The position numbers and the translations under genes are program-made. 25,226 bases of DNA from Lachnospiraceae bacterium UBA7179 (GTDB lineage: Bacteria > Bacillota > Clostridia > Lachnospirales > Lachnospiraceae). Positions 6,177 to 15,073 of this stretch are shown piece after piece. The notes under the pieces are model-generated. The model was not told where the DNA came from, did not search any database, and worked only from the letters and a program-made list of their open reading frames with translations. The first letter of the stretch is position 1; every line of letters starts with the position of its first letter. The stretch covers positions 1-25,226 of the forward strand of contig DKVL01000005.1 in assembly GCA_002491195.1 (NCBI GenBank). The letters run 5' to 3'.

Positions 6177-7910
6177 TCACAGCGCCGCTTTTTGCAGCTT
6201 TTTCACCAGATACACAAACTCATCCTTATAATCATCCTCATCTGTATCTACTTCTTTGAGCAGTTCCCGAACATTCTCAAACGAAGCAGTTCCCTTATAC
6301 TCGCTGTCTCTCAACATCAGTCCAAACTCTGCAACAGCCGCCGCAAAGTAAAAATCCTCTGACGGCTCACTCGTATAATCTTTCTCTGTGACCGGATATT
6401 CCTTCAAAAGACTTTCATCGGCATCCGGCTCCTTGTAGCGGATTTTCAGATTCAGCCACTCGCCGTTTGTGATACCTGTGTCATTTTTTCCATCCTGATA
6501 TTTCAACTCTGTCTCTGGTATTTCCTGCTCGGAATCCACGGGAACAATCTCATAGAGCGCTGTCACCATATGCCCTGCACCGATTTCCCCGGCATCCTTC
6601 CTGTCATCGTCAAAATCCTCCGTCGCAAGCGCCCTGTTTTCATACCCAAGCAGACGATAGCCCTTGATATAGGCCGGATTAAACTCCACCTGGAGCTTCA
6701 CGTCCTTGGCAACCGTCACCAGCGTCGCCCCCATCTGCTCGACAAGCACCTTTTTTGCCTCACCGACAGAATCAATATATGCATAATTTCCGTTGCCGCA
6801 GTCTGCGAGCACTTCCATCTTATTGTCCTTGATATTTCCCGTTCCAAAACCAAGCACAGACAGATACACGCCGGATTCCTTCTTCTCCGTGATCAGTTCC
6901 TTCAGGTCGCTCTCGCTGCTGACACCGACATTCAGATCGCCGTCCGTGGCAAGAATCACGCGATTATTTCCATCCTCGATAAAATACTTTTCCGCAAGCT
7001 CATACGCCGTTTCTATACCATCCGCGCCATTTGTGGAACCGCCTGCCTCCAGCGCATTGATCGCCTCTATGATCTCCTCCTTATGATCTCCGCTCTCTCC
7101 CTTTAAAATAACCTGATCAGAGCCTGCATAGGTCACGATAGATACCGTATCTTTCTCCCCCAGCTCTTCCACCAGCATAGAAAATGATTTTTGTAAAAGT
7201 GGAAGCTTATCATCTGTGTACATCGAACCTGATACATCGAGCAAAAATACCAGATTGGAATTTGGCGCCTCACTGAAATCAATCTCCTCTGTCTTTAACC
7301 CAATCTGTAACAGTTTTGCATCCTCGTTCCACGGGCAGTCGCCGATCACAGTCGTAACGCCGAACGGTTCATCCTTCTTTGGAAGTCTGTAGTCATAGGA
7401 AAAATAATTCAGCATCTCCTCGATGCGGACAGCTCCCGCCGGAATCTCCTCCATCGAATATCCATCTTCGATCATACGCCGGATATTACTGTAGGACGCT
7501 GTGTCCACATCCGCCGAAAACGTTGATAACGGCTCATTTGCAACCGCTTTAAATCCCGGCTCTTCCACCGAATTGTACTCCTCTGTATTCCAGTAATCAG
7601 CTCCTTCGTCCTCCATCGGCGCGCCCGCATAATCAGCAGCAGCATTTGTAACCATCATATCAAAAGATACATCCTCCGCCGCAGCCTGCTCAGAGTTTAA
7701 AATACCGCCATCCGCTGTTGCATGATCTGCTGCATCTGCACTTTTCGCGGAGGGAGCCGCATTGTTCGTGTAGGAATCCGCCTGCCCCATAGGCGGTGTC
7801 TCATTTGCCGTATTACTCATTCCCCCAGAACTGCCTCCGCACCCAGAAAGCGACACCATTGTCATCGTCATGATCATACTCAATAACACACATACTTTTT
7901 TCTTTTTCAT
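6177..7910 (-). CDS. Von Willebrand factor type A domain lipoprotein, YfbK-like, 577 aa
   Basis: The start MKKKKVCVLL opens a lipoprotein signal peptide ending in the lipobox LSGC (Cys24), so the protein should be tethered to the outside of the membrane. An Ala/Asp-rich linker follows to about residue 120. Then come a YfbK-type N-terminal region (with DVDTASYSNIRRMI near 134-147), a von Willebrand A domain with a complete metal site (DVSGS at 225-229, Thr293, Asp323) and a C-terminal region like DUF3520. The metal site predicts divalent-cation-dependent ligand binding, but the partner is unknown. A TTG at 7952 would give a longer frame but lacks a ribosome binding site and would bury the signal peptide. 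The gene follows the sugar symporter by about 200 bp with no clear terminator between. Confidence 0.88.
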   Translation of the reverse strand: MKKKKVCVLLSMIMTMTMVSLSGCGGSSGGMSNTANETPPMGQADSYTNNAAPSAKSADAADHATADGGILNSEQAAAEDVSFDMMVTNAAADYAGAPMEDEGADYWNTEEYNSVEEPGFKAVANEPLSTFSADVDTASYSNIRRMIEDGYSMEEIPAGAVRIEEMLNYFSYDYRLPKKDEPFGVTTVIGDCPWNEDAKLLQIGLKTEEIDFSEAPNSNLVFLLDVSGSMYTDDKLPLLQKSFSMLVEELGEKDTVSIVTYAGSDQVILKGESGDHKEEIIEAINALEAGGSTNGADGIETAYELAEKYFIEDGNNRVILATDGDLNVGVSSESDLKELITEKKESGVYLSVLGFGTGNIKDNKMEVLADCGNGNYAYIDSVGEAKKVLVEQMGATLVTVAKDVKLQVEFNPAYIKGYRLLGYENRALATEDFDDDRKDAGEIGAGHMVTALYEIVPVDSEQEIPETELKYQDGKNDTGITNGEWLNLKIRYKEPDADESLLKEYPVTEKDYTSEPSEDFYFAAAVAEFGLMLRDSEYKGTASFENVRELLKEVDTDEDDYKDEFVYLVKKLQKAAL

Positions 7911-8113
7911 AATCTTCCCATCCCTTCCCTTAGCCTTTTCCCCATCGGGCAAGGAAACTTTTCCCTCACCCGCAGCACCGCCGATACGTCGCTTTTCGCG
8001 GCATATTTCCCTGCATCGGCAAATGCATAAAAAGATCTGTTACGCATATTGTTTTTCAGTTTTTTACTCCTGATATCCAATATACGAAACAGACCCTGGA
8101 ATTTTGTGGGATT

Positions 8114-9481
8114 CTATTTCATTTTTTTCAATTCTGCATTTGCCTTCTCCACATTCATCTTAGAAAGCACCAAAGTAATGATCAGACTGATGATCAATGG
8201 AATCCACAGATACATAAAATATAACATTCGGATACATGACTCCGTCTGCACCGCCGCAGTTCCATCAAATCCGCTCGCGGCAAGCAGCCAGCCCGCCGCC
8301 GCAGTTCCAAGACCGCCTCCCAGCTTGATGCCCAGCGATGTGCAGGAGTACATTGTCCCGTCGACCCGCTTACGCTTTGTCAGATAGGTATACTCGGAAC
8401 AGCAGGCGATCACTGCATTCATATCCCCCTGCCATGGGCCCTGCCCAAATGCCGCTATCGCTGTAAACAAGAGCATCAAAGGAACGCTGCCAAGATATGC
8501 TGCCACAACCACAAGTCCCCTGCCAATCGTCCCGAGCGTATAGCCCCTGAGGTTTAATTGGTACATTCCATTCCATTTCGCCACCAGCGCGGGCGTAAAG
8601 ACAAGCGCGATGATCAGCGGGATATTGACTGCCCACGAGAAAATACCGTACAGATTCTCATTTTTCAGGACATAGATCATATAGTAGATTCCCATATTAA
8701 TCATGGCTGTATACACCTGCTGAAGAATGTACACACCGCAGATCATCAGGTAATATTTGTTGGCGATCAACAGCTTTGCCGCTTCAACCAGACCATATTT
8801 CTCTGTCTCTTTTTCCTTTTCTACACAATTTCCGGACGCATTCAGCTCTTCCTCTGGCAGTTCCTTTACCGACAGCACAGAGATCGTATTGACCACCAGA
8901 CCAATCACTGCATAGATGACCGCCACAGTCCTCCACCCTGACGCTCCGCCGCCAAAAGCAGCGACAGCTCCCACCGTGACGGATTGTATCAGCAGGCTTG
9001 TCGAAAAGGCAAAGATAAACCGACAGGAACCCATCTGCACCCGCTCCTTGCTGTTTTTCGTCACCAGCGCAGTCAGCGCTGAGTACGCGATATTGTTCGC
9101 CGTGTAAAACACTGCATTCAACAAAGTGTACGCGATAAAGAACCAAATATACTGCGCTGTTTTTCCCATGCTGACTGGAACTGCAAAGATCGCAACCAGT
9201 GTGACTGCACAGCCGACATACGCATAGAGCATCCACGGTCTTGCTTTTCCGAGCCTGGTCTTTGTCTTATCAATCATGGCGCCAAAGAAAATGTCTGTCA
9301 CTCCGTCAAAAAATTTCGAGGCTGCGATCAGGCTCCCGACGATACCGGGATTTAACCCCACTGTGTTTGTCAGATAGAGCATGACAAACGAGGACAAAAA
9401 CGCATACACTACATTTCCTGCAATATCGCCGGAACCATAACCCACTTTGTTATACCATTTCAAATATGTTTTTTCCTGCAT
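8114..9481 (-). CDS. GPH-family glycoside:cation symporter (MelB/LacS-like), 455 aa
   Basis: A polytopic transporter of the glycoside-pentoside-hexuronide family within the major facilitator superfamily. The N-terminus KVGYGSGDIAGN and the loop DKTKTRLGKARPWML are family hallmarks, as is the C-terminal KLGGGLGTAAAGWLL. About 12 hydrophobic segments can be traced. There is no C-terminal EIIA domain, so it is MelB-like in length. The start MQEKTYLKWY is chosen because AAAGGAG lies 7 bases upstream. The open frame extends 65 codons further but overlaps the beta-galactosidase gene. It starts 22 bp after the beta-galactosidase stop, so the two are cotranscribed. A beta-galactoside such as lactose is the likely cargo (inference from the neighbour). 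Confidence 0.9.
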   Translation of the reverse strand: MQEKTYLKWYNKVGYGSGDIAGNVVYAFLSSFVMLYLTNTVGLNPGIVGSLIAASKFFDGVTDIFFGAMIDKTKTRLGKARPWMLYAYVGCAVTLVAIFAVPVSMGKTAQYIWFFIAYTLLNAVFYTANNIAYSALTALVTKNSKERVQMGSCRFIFAFSTSLLIQSVTVGAVAAFGGGASGWRTVAVIYAVIGLVVNTISVLSVKELPEEELNASGNCVEKEKETEKYGLVEAAKLLIANKYYLMICGVYILQQVYTAMINMGIYYMIYVLKNENLYGIFSWAVNIPLIIALVFTPALVAKWNGMYQLNLRGYTLGTIGRGLVVVAAYLGSVPLMLLFTAIAAFGQGPWQGDMNAVIACCSEYTYLTKRKRVDGTMYSCTSLGIKLGGGLGTAAAGWLLAASGFDGTAAVQTESCIRMLYFMYLWIPLIISLIITLVLSKMNVEKANAELKKMK

Positions 9482-9503
9482 AAAACCGCTCCTTTCCCAA
9501 CAA

Positions 9504-12500
9504 TCATTCAAAACATCCATTTTCAGACCACACCAGCCGGAACGCAAATACAAATTCTTCCTCGTCAAACTGATACTGCGGCAGCACATCCGGACCGCAG
9601 CTGTTAGAACCGATCCCATTCTGGGCATAGTCAAGACAAAGTACCGTGCTCCCGGACGCTTCCAGTTCGTGTTCATGCAGCTTCCGCTCCAGCTCTTCCT
9701 GCGTGTACACAGAGGCGTTGAAGGAAAATGTCTTCTCAGAAACTGCAGTTAGCACAAATCTGTTGTCTGTGACCGTCACATAGTCGCAGTCCGCATGGCT
9801 CCCATTTTCCTGCGGTCGGAGATACGGTTCGTGCAGATCCAACACATTTGCGCGGTACAGTCCATGACTTGCCGCCCTGCATTTATCCCTGTAACTCTCC
9901 ATAGGTCCCAGCCCAAAATATGATATCCTGTCAAAATCCTCCCGCAAAAACAGACGAATCCCAAACCGTGGCAGAACCGGAAATTCCATGTCGCGCTTCC
10001 CCAGGATATGCGAACTGATCTTACCGCACGTGTCAATTTCCCATGTCAGGCTAACATCCATCATGCGCTGTACAGAGTCTGCCAGAATCGACGCAATACT
10101 GCTGATCGTCACACTTGACGCTGTCTGCTGTATGGCCGTGTCATATGCCCTGACATACGCATTGTCATAGCGCGCCCTTTTCCACTCCTTTTTGATGTAC
10201 ATATCATTGTCTGTCGGAGCGCGCCAGATATTGAGCTCCATCGGACGGTTCAGATGATTCCTTCCCGCATAATTGATCTGAGAAAATAATCCTGTGTGCT
10301 TATCGTATGTATACACAAAATTGCGCCCCATACAAACGATATCTGTTTCTGTCTCCTGCACTGTAACCGCTGCATCTCTCTCCTGCTCTGTGATTGCCGC
10401 ATCTGCCTCCTGCTCTGTGATCACTGCAGCTATCCCTTGTCCTGTGTTCCATGCTTTCTGGCATTTGTCCCGATTCATCAGTCTTATGGCATCCTGGTTT
10501 CTGTTGTCCTCCGTCTCCAGAAGAATCTCGTCAAAGCCCAGCAGATGACCTGCCGGAAGCAGTTCCGTCCTGTGGCGCAGATGATAGTACAGTTTCAGAT
10601 ACGACCGCCCCCGCCGCGGAATAGGAATGTTCATACGTACACTGCCAATCTGCCCCGGCGGCACGGAAAACGGAATCATCGTCCCCGTCTCCACACAGAC
10701 CCCATCACAGCTTACTTCATACCGGATCTTGGCACAGACCGCCAGATCCGTAAACTCCATGCAATTTCGGATCCTCAGATCCTGTGTACGCTGGTCAAAC
10801 GCCACAACCCTGGCAGGGCGGTACACATTTTTGTACTCTAACAAACCTGTATGCGGTGTGCGGTCAGGATACACCAGCCCATCCACACAGAAATTACCAT
10901 CATGTATGATTTCTCCATGATCTCCTCCATAGTAATAGACCGTTTTGCCATCATCCGTCTCACCGTGTGCAATGGCATGGTCACACCACTCCCACACAAA
11001 GCCTCCGCACAGAAATGGATTCTGATCGATCATCTGAAAATAATCTTCCAGATCTCCCGGTCCATTCCCCATAGAATGGCAGTACTCGCACAAGAGAAAC
11101 GGTTTTGCCGGTGCATTCTTCAGATATGCACTGATCTCGTCCAAGGAAGGATACATTCTGCTGTACAGATCCAGATTGGAATAATCATAGCGCTTATGCC
11201 GGTTCCGGTATCTGGCGCTCTCATAATGTGTCAGCCTGCTGCTGTCAAACGCTTTCGTCCACTGCAGAGCCCGCTCAAAATTGCATCCGTATGCACTCTC
11301 ATTTCCCATGGACCAGATCACGACACAGGGGCGGTTCTTGTCCCGCTGGACGCAGAGCTGTATTCGATCCATGATGGAGGCCTCCCACGCCGGATTGTCC
11401 GCAATCGGACCATTCCAATGATGGAATTTGTTGGAATCGCTGTAATCCTTGTGAAAAATCTCAGACGGTCCATGACTTTCAAGATCCGCCTCATCAATCA
11501 CCATAAACCCATACCTGTCACAGAGTTCATAAAAAACCGGCGCATTGGGATAATGGCTCGTCCGCACCGCATTAAAATTATGCTGCTTCATCAGCATCAG
11601 GTCCCGCTTCATTTGTTCCACGCTGACTGCCGGGCCGGTGACCGGATCGGATTCGTGCCGGTTGACACCGCGGAATTTGATCGCTTTTCCATTCAGATAG
11701 ACAATCCTGTTCTCTATATGAATCTCACGGATTCCAACATAATCTGTGATGGTCTCCGCTTTTGTCTCAAGCACTAGCTTGTACAGATAAGGCTCCTCTG
11801 GATTCCACAATATCGGATTTGATATTCCTAACTTAATTTTCGCAGCGCCTGCATGCGTGGTTCGCCCCGTTTTCTCAACACTGGCCGAAGCGACCACTGT
11901 TCCTGCCGCGTCATAAAGCTGTACCCGTGTAGGAACGATTGCATCAAAATAGTCCAGCCTGATCGACACTTCCGCCATTTCCTTCCCCGCATCCCTCACA
12001 ATATCTGTTCTGACAAAATAGTCCCTGACCGCCTGCTTTGGACGTTTCAGCAGATACACGTCACGGAAAATCCCACTCATTCGAAATTTGTCCTGATCCT
12101 CCAGATAGCTCCCATCGCACCATTTTAAAACCAGAACAGCCAGCTTGTTCTGACCTTCCGCAATCACACTGCTCACATCAAATTCGCTTGTCGCGTGCGA
12201 CACCTGACTGTACCCAACATAGCTTCCGTTCAGCCAGACATAGAAACAGGAATCCACCCCCTCGAAATTTAAGTAAACCTTTGGCGCATCTGCGTCCTGA
12301 TGATAATCAAACGCATGCACATAGGCGCCGCATGGATTATCGCGCGGAACATACGGCGGATCAAACGGAAACGGATAACGGATGTTGGTGTACTGATGCG
12401 CATCGTATCCCTCCATCTGCCACACACCCGGAACCCTGATCCTGTCGTAGTCAGAAGTGTCATAATCCAGACTGTAAAACGCATCCTTGAGCTCATAGAC

Positions 12501-12674
12501 GCTCCTGTAATACCGAAAGCTCCAATTGCCATCCAACATCTGCATCCGGTCAGAGACTTCCCTGTTCCCGGCAAACGTGTCCATCTGCACCGACGCAGGA
12601 ATATAGTATGCCCTGGCAGGCATCATATGCTCGTGAAGCATATTCAGATCTTCATAATATCTGGGTATTATCAT
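9504..12674 (-). CDS. lacZ: Beta-galactosidase, glycoside hydrolase family 2, 1056 aa
   Basis: A full-length LacZ-type enzyme that hydrolyses terminal beta-galactosides such as lactose. The domain order fits: sugar-binding jelly roll (about 40-215), Ig-like domain, TIM barrel (about 325-620), second Ig-like domain and C-terminal beta-gal small-chain domain (about 780-1050). Signatures include NRHESDP at 338-344, acid/base Glu459 in WSMGNES and nucleophile Glu530 in LLCEYCHSMGNG. No signal peptide is present, so it acts inside the cell on imported sugar. AAGGAGG sits 7 bases before the ATG. Between the second Ig-like and last domains lies an unusual Thr/Glu/Gln-rich stretch (749-778) made of three similar units. 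It heads an operon with the GPH symporter and is divergent from an AraC regulator. Confidence 0.95.
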   Translation of the reverse strand: MIIPRYYEDLNMLHEHMMPARAYYIPASVQMDTFAGNREVSDRMQMLDGNWSFRYYRSVYELKDAFYSLDYDTSDYDRIRVPGVWQMEGYDAHQYTNIRYPFPFDPPYVPRDNPCGAYVHAFDYHQDADAPKVYLNFEGVDSCFYVWLNGSYVGYSQVSHATSEFDVSSVIAEGQNKLAVLVLKWCDGSYLEDQDKFRMSGIFRDVYLLKRPKQAVRDYFVRTDIVRDAGKEMAEVSIRLDYFDAIVPTRVQLYDAAGTVVASASVEKTGRTTHAGAAKIKLGISNPILWNPEEPYLYKLVLETKAETITDYVGIREIHIENRIVYLNGKAIKFRGVNRHESDPVTGPAVSVEQMKRDLMLMKQHNFNAVRTSHYPNAPVFYELCDRYGFMVIDEADLESHGPSEIFHKDYSDSNKFHHWNGPIADNPAWEASIMDRIQLCVQRDKNRPCVVIWSMGNESAYGCNFERALQWTKAFDSSRLTHYESARYRNRHKRYDYSNLDLYSRMYPSLDEISAYLKNAPAKPFLLCEYCHSMGNGPGDLEDYFQMIDQNPFLCGGFVWEWCDHAIAHGETDDGKTVYYYGGDHGEIIHDGNFCVDGLVYPDRTPHTGLLEYKNVYRPARVVAFDQRTQDLRIRNCMEFTDLAVCAKIRYEVSCDGVCVETGTMIPFSVPPGQIGSVRMNIPIPRRGRSYLKLYYHLRHRTELLPAGHLLGFDEILLETEDNRNQDAIRLMNRDKCQKAWNTGQGIAAVITEQEADAAITEQERDAAVTVQETETDIVCMGRNFVYTYDKHTGLFSQINYAGRNHLNRPMELNIWRAPTDNDMYIKKEWKRARYDNAYVRAYDTAIQQTASSVTISSIASILADSVQRMMDVSLTWEIDTCGKISSHILGKRDMEFPVLPRFGIRLFLREDFDRISYFGLGPMESYRDKCRAASHGLYRANVLDLHEPYLRPQENGSHADCDYVTVTDNRFVLTAVSEKTFSFNASVYTQEELERKLHEHELEASGSTVLCLDYAQNGIGSNSCGPDVLPQYQFDEEEFVFAFRLVWSENGCFE
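10341..10430 (-). repeat. Three degenerate in-frame repeats inside lacZ
   Basis: Codons 749-778 encode AAVITEQEAD, AAITEQERD and AAVTVQETETD. At DNA level the pattern is repeats of about 30 bases around TCCTGCTCTGTGAT. It forms an acidic linker just before the C-terminal domain and keeps the frame. Confidence 0.7.
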
Positions 12675-12722
12675 CTCGTGCCCTCCTTCTTCTCATGGTG
12701 TGCTGTCCATCCAAACCATGTT

Positions 12723-12775
12723 TGAAAAATGCTTTCTGTCAGATGTGCGTCACAGACGACAGAAATGATTTTTCA
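12723..12775. repeat. Small palindromic repeat in the lacZ leader, TGAAAAAT family
   Basis: Arms TGAAAAAT-GC-TTTCTGTC (12723-12740) and GACAGAAA-TG-ATTTTTCA (12758-12775) are reverse complements except for two central positions, around a 17-base loop. The element lies between the predicted lacZ promoter and the lacZ start, so it would form a hairpin in the leader. A related, shorter copy is at 2152-2191. Confidence 0.7.
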
Positions 12776-12801
12776 ATGAACAGCATATTTGTTTTTTGTT
12801 T

Positions 12802-12819
12802 ATGATAATTTTCATTATA
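12802..12819 (-). promoter_or_regulatory. Predicted lacZ -10 box with overlapping palindrome
   Basis: TATAAT is read on the minus strand at 12819-12814. At the right distance upstream there is only TGGAGG, a poor -35 box, which fits a promoter that needs an activator such as the divergent AraC protein. ATGATAATTTTCAT (12802-12815), a palindrome with one mismatch, overlaps the -10 box and could be an operator. The leader would be about 130 bases. Confidence 0.45.
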
Positions 12820-12852
12820 GCCACCAACTCAGAAATCCTCCATAAACTACAT

Positions 12853-12881
12853 TAGACAAAACATGCACAAAATGATACAAT
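12853..12881 (+). promoter_or_regulatory. Predicted promoter of the AraC-type regulator gene
   Basis: TAGACA at 12853-12858, a 17-base spacer and TACAAT at 12876-12881 fit a sigma-A promoter. It ends about 40 bases before the regulator's start codon and is back to back with the lacZ promoter. Confidence 0.55.
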
Positions 12882-12920
12882 GGAACTATTCAGAAAAACA
12901 GAAAGGAAATCCCCGCAAAA

Positions 12921-13793
12921 ATGTACATCAACTCAGCATACCTGAACAACTCCCTCATAGACTTCATGGACAAGAGCAAACCACTCATCGTGGGCAGCTG
13001 CGGCACCTACCATCTATTCACGCGCCACAGGCTCCCCACTTACCGCCCCAAAGGACGGTTAGACTTTCAGATCTTATATGTGGCATCCGGCAAAGCGCAT
13101 TTTTATTTTAATGACAAAGGAATCGACACGGTCGTCCCCGCTGGAAACATGGTTGTATACCGCCCTAAAGAACCTCAGAAATATGAATATTTTGGAACGG
13201 ACCAGACAGAAGTATACTGGGTTCACTTCACAGGAAAAGATGTCAAGAATCTCCTCCGCAGCTACGGCATCCCAGACGACACACATATCATCAATACCGG
13301 AACCTCCTTGGAATACACAAGAATTTTCAAACAGATGATCTTAGAACTGCAGCGCCAGCAGGCAGATTACCCTGAAATGCTGACACTTCTGCTGCGCCAG
13401 CTCCTCATCTTGATCCACCGCCAGCTGACCTCGGACCACAAAATCAGGAACGTTTTTCTGGATTCAGAGATGGAAGCTGCCATACAGTACTTTAATGACA
13501 ACTACAATACAGAAATCAATATTGAGGAATATGCCGCGTCAAGGGGCATGAGTGTGAGCTGGTTTATCCGAAACTTCAAACAATATGCAGACACAACTCC
13601 CATGCAGTATATCGTCTCGATACGCATCGCCAACGCGCAGGTGCTCCTCGAGACAACAGACTATAACGTGACGGAAATCGGAAACATTGTCGGATATGAC
13701 AATCCGCTGTATTTCAGCCGCATCTTTAAAAAGCAGAAAGGCGTATCCCCCTCGGAATACAGGACGCTATCCAAGAGTATTGATACACCTTAA
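12921..13793 (+). CDS. AraC-family transcriptional regulator, 290 aa
   Basis: An N-terminal cupin-like sugar-sensing region (about residues 20-110) is followed by a C-terminal double helix-turn-helix (about 187-285). The first is INIEEYAASRGMSVSWFIRNFKQ, split here as INIEEYAASRGM then SVSWFIRNFKQ; the second contains VTEIGNIVGYDNPLYFSRIF with the family signature ending GVSPSEYR. It is transcribed divergently from the lacZ-symporter operon, whose -35 box is weak, so it probably activates that operon when a beta-galactoside is present (inference). AAAGGA lies 13 bases before the ATG, a rather long spacing. Its stop is only 27 bp from the convergent mutY stop and no clear hairpin separates them. 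Confidence 0.9.
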   Translation: MYINSAYLNNSLIDFMDKSKPLIVGSCGTYHLFTRHRLPTYRPKGRLDFQILYVASGKAHFYFNDKGIDTVVPAGNMVVYRPKEPQKYEYFGTDQTEVYWVHFTGKDVKNLLRSYGIPDDTHIINTGTSLEYTRIFKQMILELQRQQADYPEMLTLLLRQLLILIHRQLTSDHKIRNVFLDSEMEAAIQYFNDNYNTEINIEEYAASRGMSVSWFIRNFKQYADTTPMQYIVSIRIANAQVLLETTDYNVTEIGNIVGYDNPLYFSRIFKKQKGVSPSEYRTLSKSIDTP

Positions 13794-13820
13794 TCTGTAC
13801 ACTTTCCGCAATATCAGTGC

Positions 13821-14885
13821 TTAGGAACTGTAGAAAAATAACTGGTACACCTTCCTGAACGCAGTTGGAAGCGCGATCTCGCTTTCCAGCTGCGCGTCTG
13901 TAACCCATATGAGCTCTTGATCGCTTCCCTCATTCTCACAAGTGACAATCCAGCACGTCATATGCCATTCGATATGGGTAAAAATATGTTTTAACTGCTT
14001 CTTGCCGCTTACGGGCGGTTTGATTTTACTCACGTTCAAGCCCTTCTTCGTAAGCCATTGCACAACCTGTTGTTCATTCAAACTGCCATCGATATTCGGC
14101 AATTCCCACATTCCCGATAAAATCCCCTTATTTTCACGCTTTCGCAGGGCAGTCTTATCCTGATACTTCAAGATTAGTACCGTCTTTTGCTCGATCCTGC
14201 GTTCCGCTTTCTTTTTCTTGATCGGATATTGAAGCTGCGTCCCACTGCTGCACGCGCCGCACAGCCTGCGCAGTGGACACCCCTCACACTTTGGCTCCCC
14301 GTTTGGCACACACACCACCGCCCCCAGCTCCATGAGGCTCTGCGTGAAATCTCCCCGCCCCTCCGCCGGATAAATCGTTTCCAACTCCGCTGTAACCTGA
14401 TTGCGGAATTTCGCATCCATGATATCATGACTGTCCTGTGTCAGTCTTGTGACCACACGCAGCACATTCCCGTCAACCGCCGCCTTCGCCTTCTCAAAAG
14501 CGATCGACGAGACCGCTCCTGCCGTGTATGCGCCGATTCCTGGCAGCGCGAGAATCTCCTCATATTCCTCCGGGAACTGTCCCTGATGCCGCTCGCAGAT
14601 CACCTGTGCCACCTTCTTGAGATTCCGCGCACGCGAATAATATCCCAGTCCTTCCCACAGCTTAAAAAGCTCCTCGTCCTCGCACACTGCAAGCGCCGCA
14701 ATCGTTGGAAACCGCTCCATAAATCGCTCATAATATGGAATCACGGCCTCCACACGCGTCTGCTGCAGCATGATCTCCGACACCCACACGCGGTACGGAT
14801 CCCGGTTTTCCCTCCACGGAAGACGCCTGTTATTTGCACGATACCAGTCCAACAGAGGTGCGACGATTTCTTCCAATTTTTCCAT
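13821..14885 (-). CDS. mutY: A/G-specific adenine DNA glycosylase MutY, 354 aa
   Basis: It removes adenine mispaired with 8-oxoguanine in base excision repair. Visible features are the catalytic Glu37 in VSEIMLQQTR, the helix-hairpin-helix LPGIGAYTAGA (114-124), the catalytic Asp138 in AVDGN and the 4Fe-4S cluster ligands Cys192, Cys200, Cys203 and Cys209. The first spacing is seven residues rather than the six of E. coli. A C-terminal NUDIX-like 8-oxoG recognition domain follows (about 225-350). AAAAGGA lies directly against the ATG, so initiation may be weak, and an in-frame TGA just upstream rules out a longer protein. The last ten or so codons and the stop lie within a dispersed repeat (13823-13853), so the extreme C-terminus may have been supplied by that element. 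Confidence 0.95.
   Translation of the reverse strand: MEKLEEIVAPLLDWYRANNRRLPWRENRDPYRVWVSEIMLQQTRVEAVIPYYERFMERFPTIAALAVCEDEELFKLWEGLGYYSRARNLKKVAQVICERHQGQFPEEYEEILALPGIGAYTAGAVSSIAFEKAKAAVDGNVLRVVTRLTQDSHDIMDAKFRNQVTAELETIYPAEGRGDFTQSLMELGAVVCVPNGEPKCEGCPLRRLCGACSSGTQLQYPIKKKKAERRIEQKTVLILKYQDKTALRKRENKGILSGMWELPNIDGSLNEQQVVQWLTKKGLNVSKIKPPVSGKKQLKHIFTHIEWHMTCWIVTCENEGSDQELIWVTDAQLESEIALPTAFRKVYQLFFYSS
13823..13853. repeat. AGGAACT-family repeat copy at the mutY 3' end
   Basis: Compared position by position with 1781-1811, 26 of 31 bases agree. Both share AGGAACTGT, then AAAAATAAC, then TACA and CTT. Read on the minus strand it encodes the end of MutY (VYQLFFYSS) and part of its stop codon. 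No second arm was found nearby. Confidence 0.55.
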
Positions 14886-14976
14886 TCCTTTTGTTCAAAT
14901 CCTTTCTTGTCCCACTTTACAATCTTATGGCGTTGTTTATTCCTTAAAGCCAGTATTGTCAGGTCGTAAAACAATA

Positions 14977-15072
14977 CACAATATCATCGTTACGCCCAAA
15001 CAAAAAACAGCTCTGACTAACATATTTGACGTAACTTACGATTATCTGATCGAAGTTGAACAGACAGAGTGA
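14977..15072 (+). pseudogene. Remnant resembling the end of an XRE-type helix-turn-helix regulator
   Basis: The frame ending at the TGA 15070-15072 reads TPKQKTALTNIFDVTYDYLIE near its end. This resembles the last helix of XRE/Cro-like domains (for example, 'ALADIFDVSLDYLVG'). Nothing upstream in frame continues the domain, and the frame runs back into antisense mutY, so it is best read as a truncated fragment. It is followed directly by a hairpin terminator. The similarity is short. Confidence 0.4.
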
Positions 15073-15073
15073 C

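Noticed and set aside
7911..7952. Longer start (TTG) for the vWA lipoprotein
   Set aside because: No ribosome binding site, and it would add a charged stretch before a clear lipoprotein signal peptide.
9482..9676. 65-codon N-terminal extension of the sugar symporter
   Set aside because: It overlaps the end of lacZ, lacks membrane-protein character, and a good ribosome binding site precedes the ATG at 9481.
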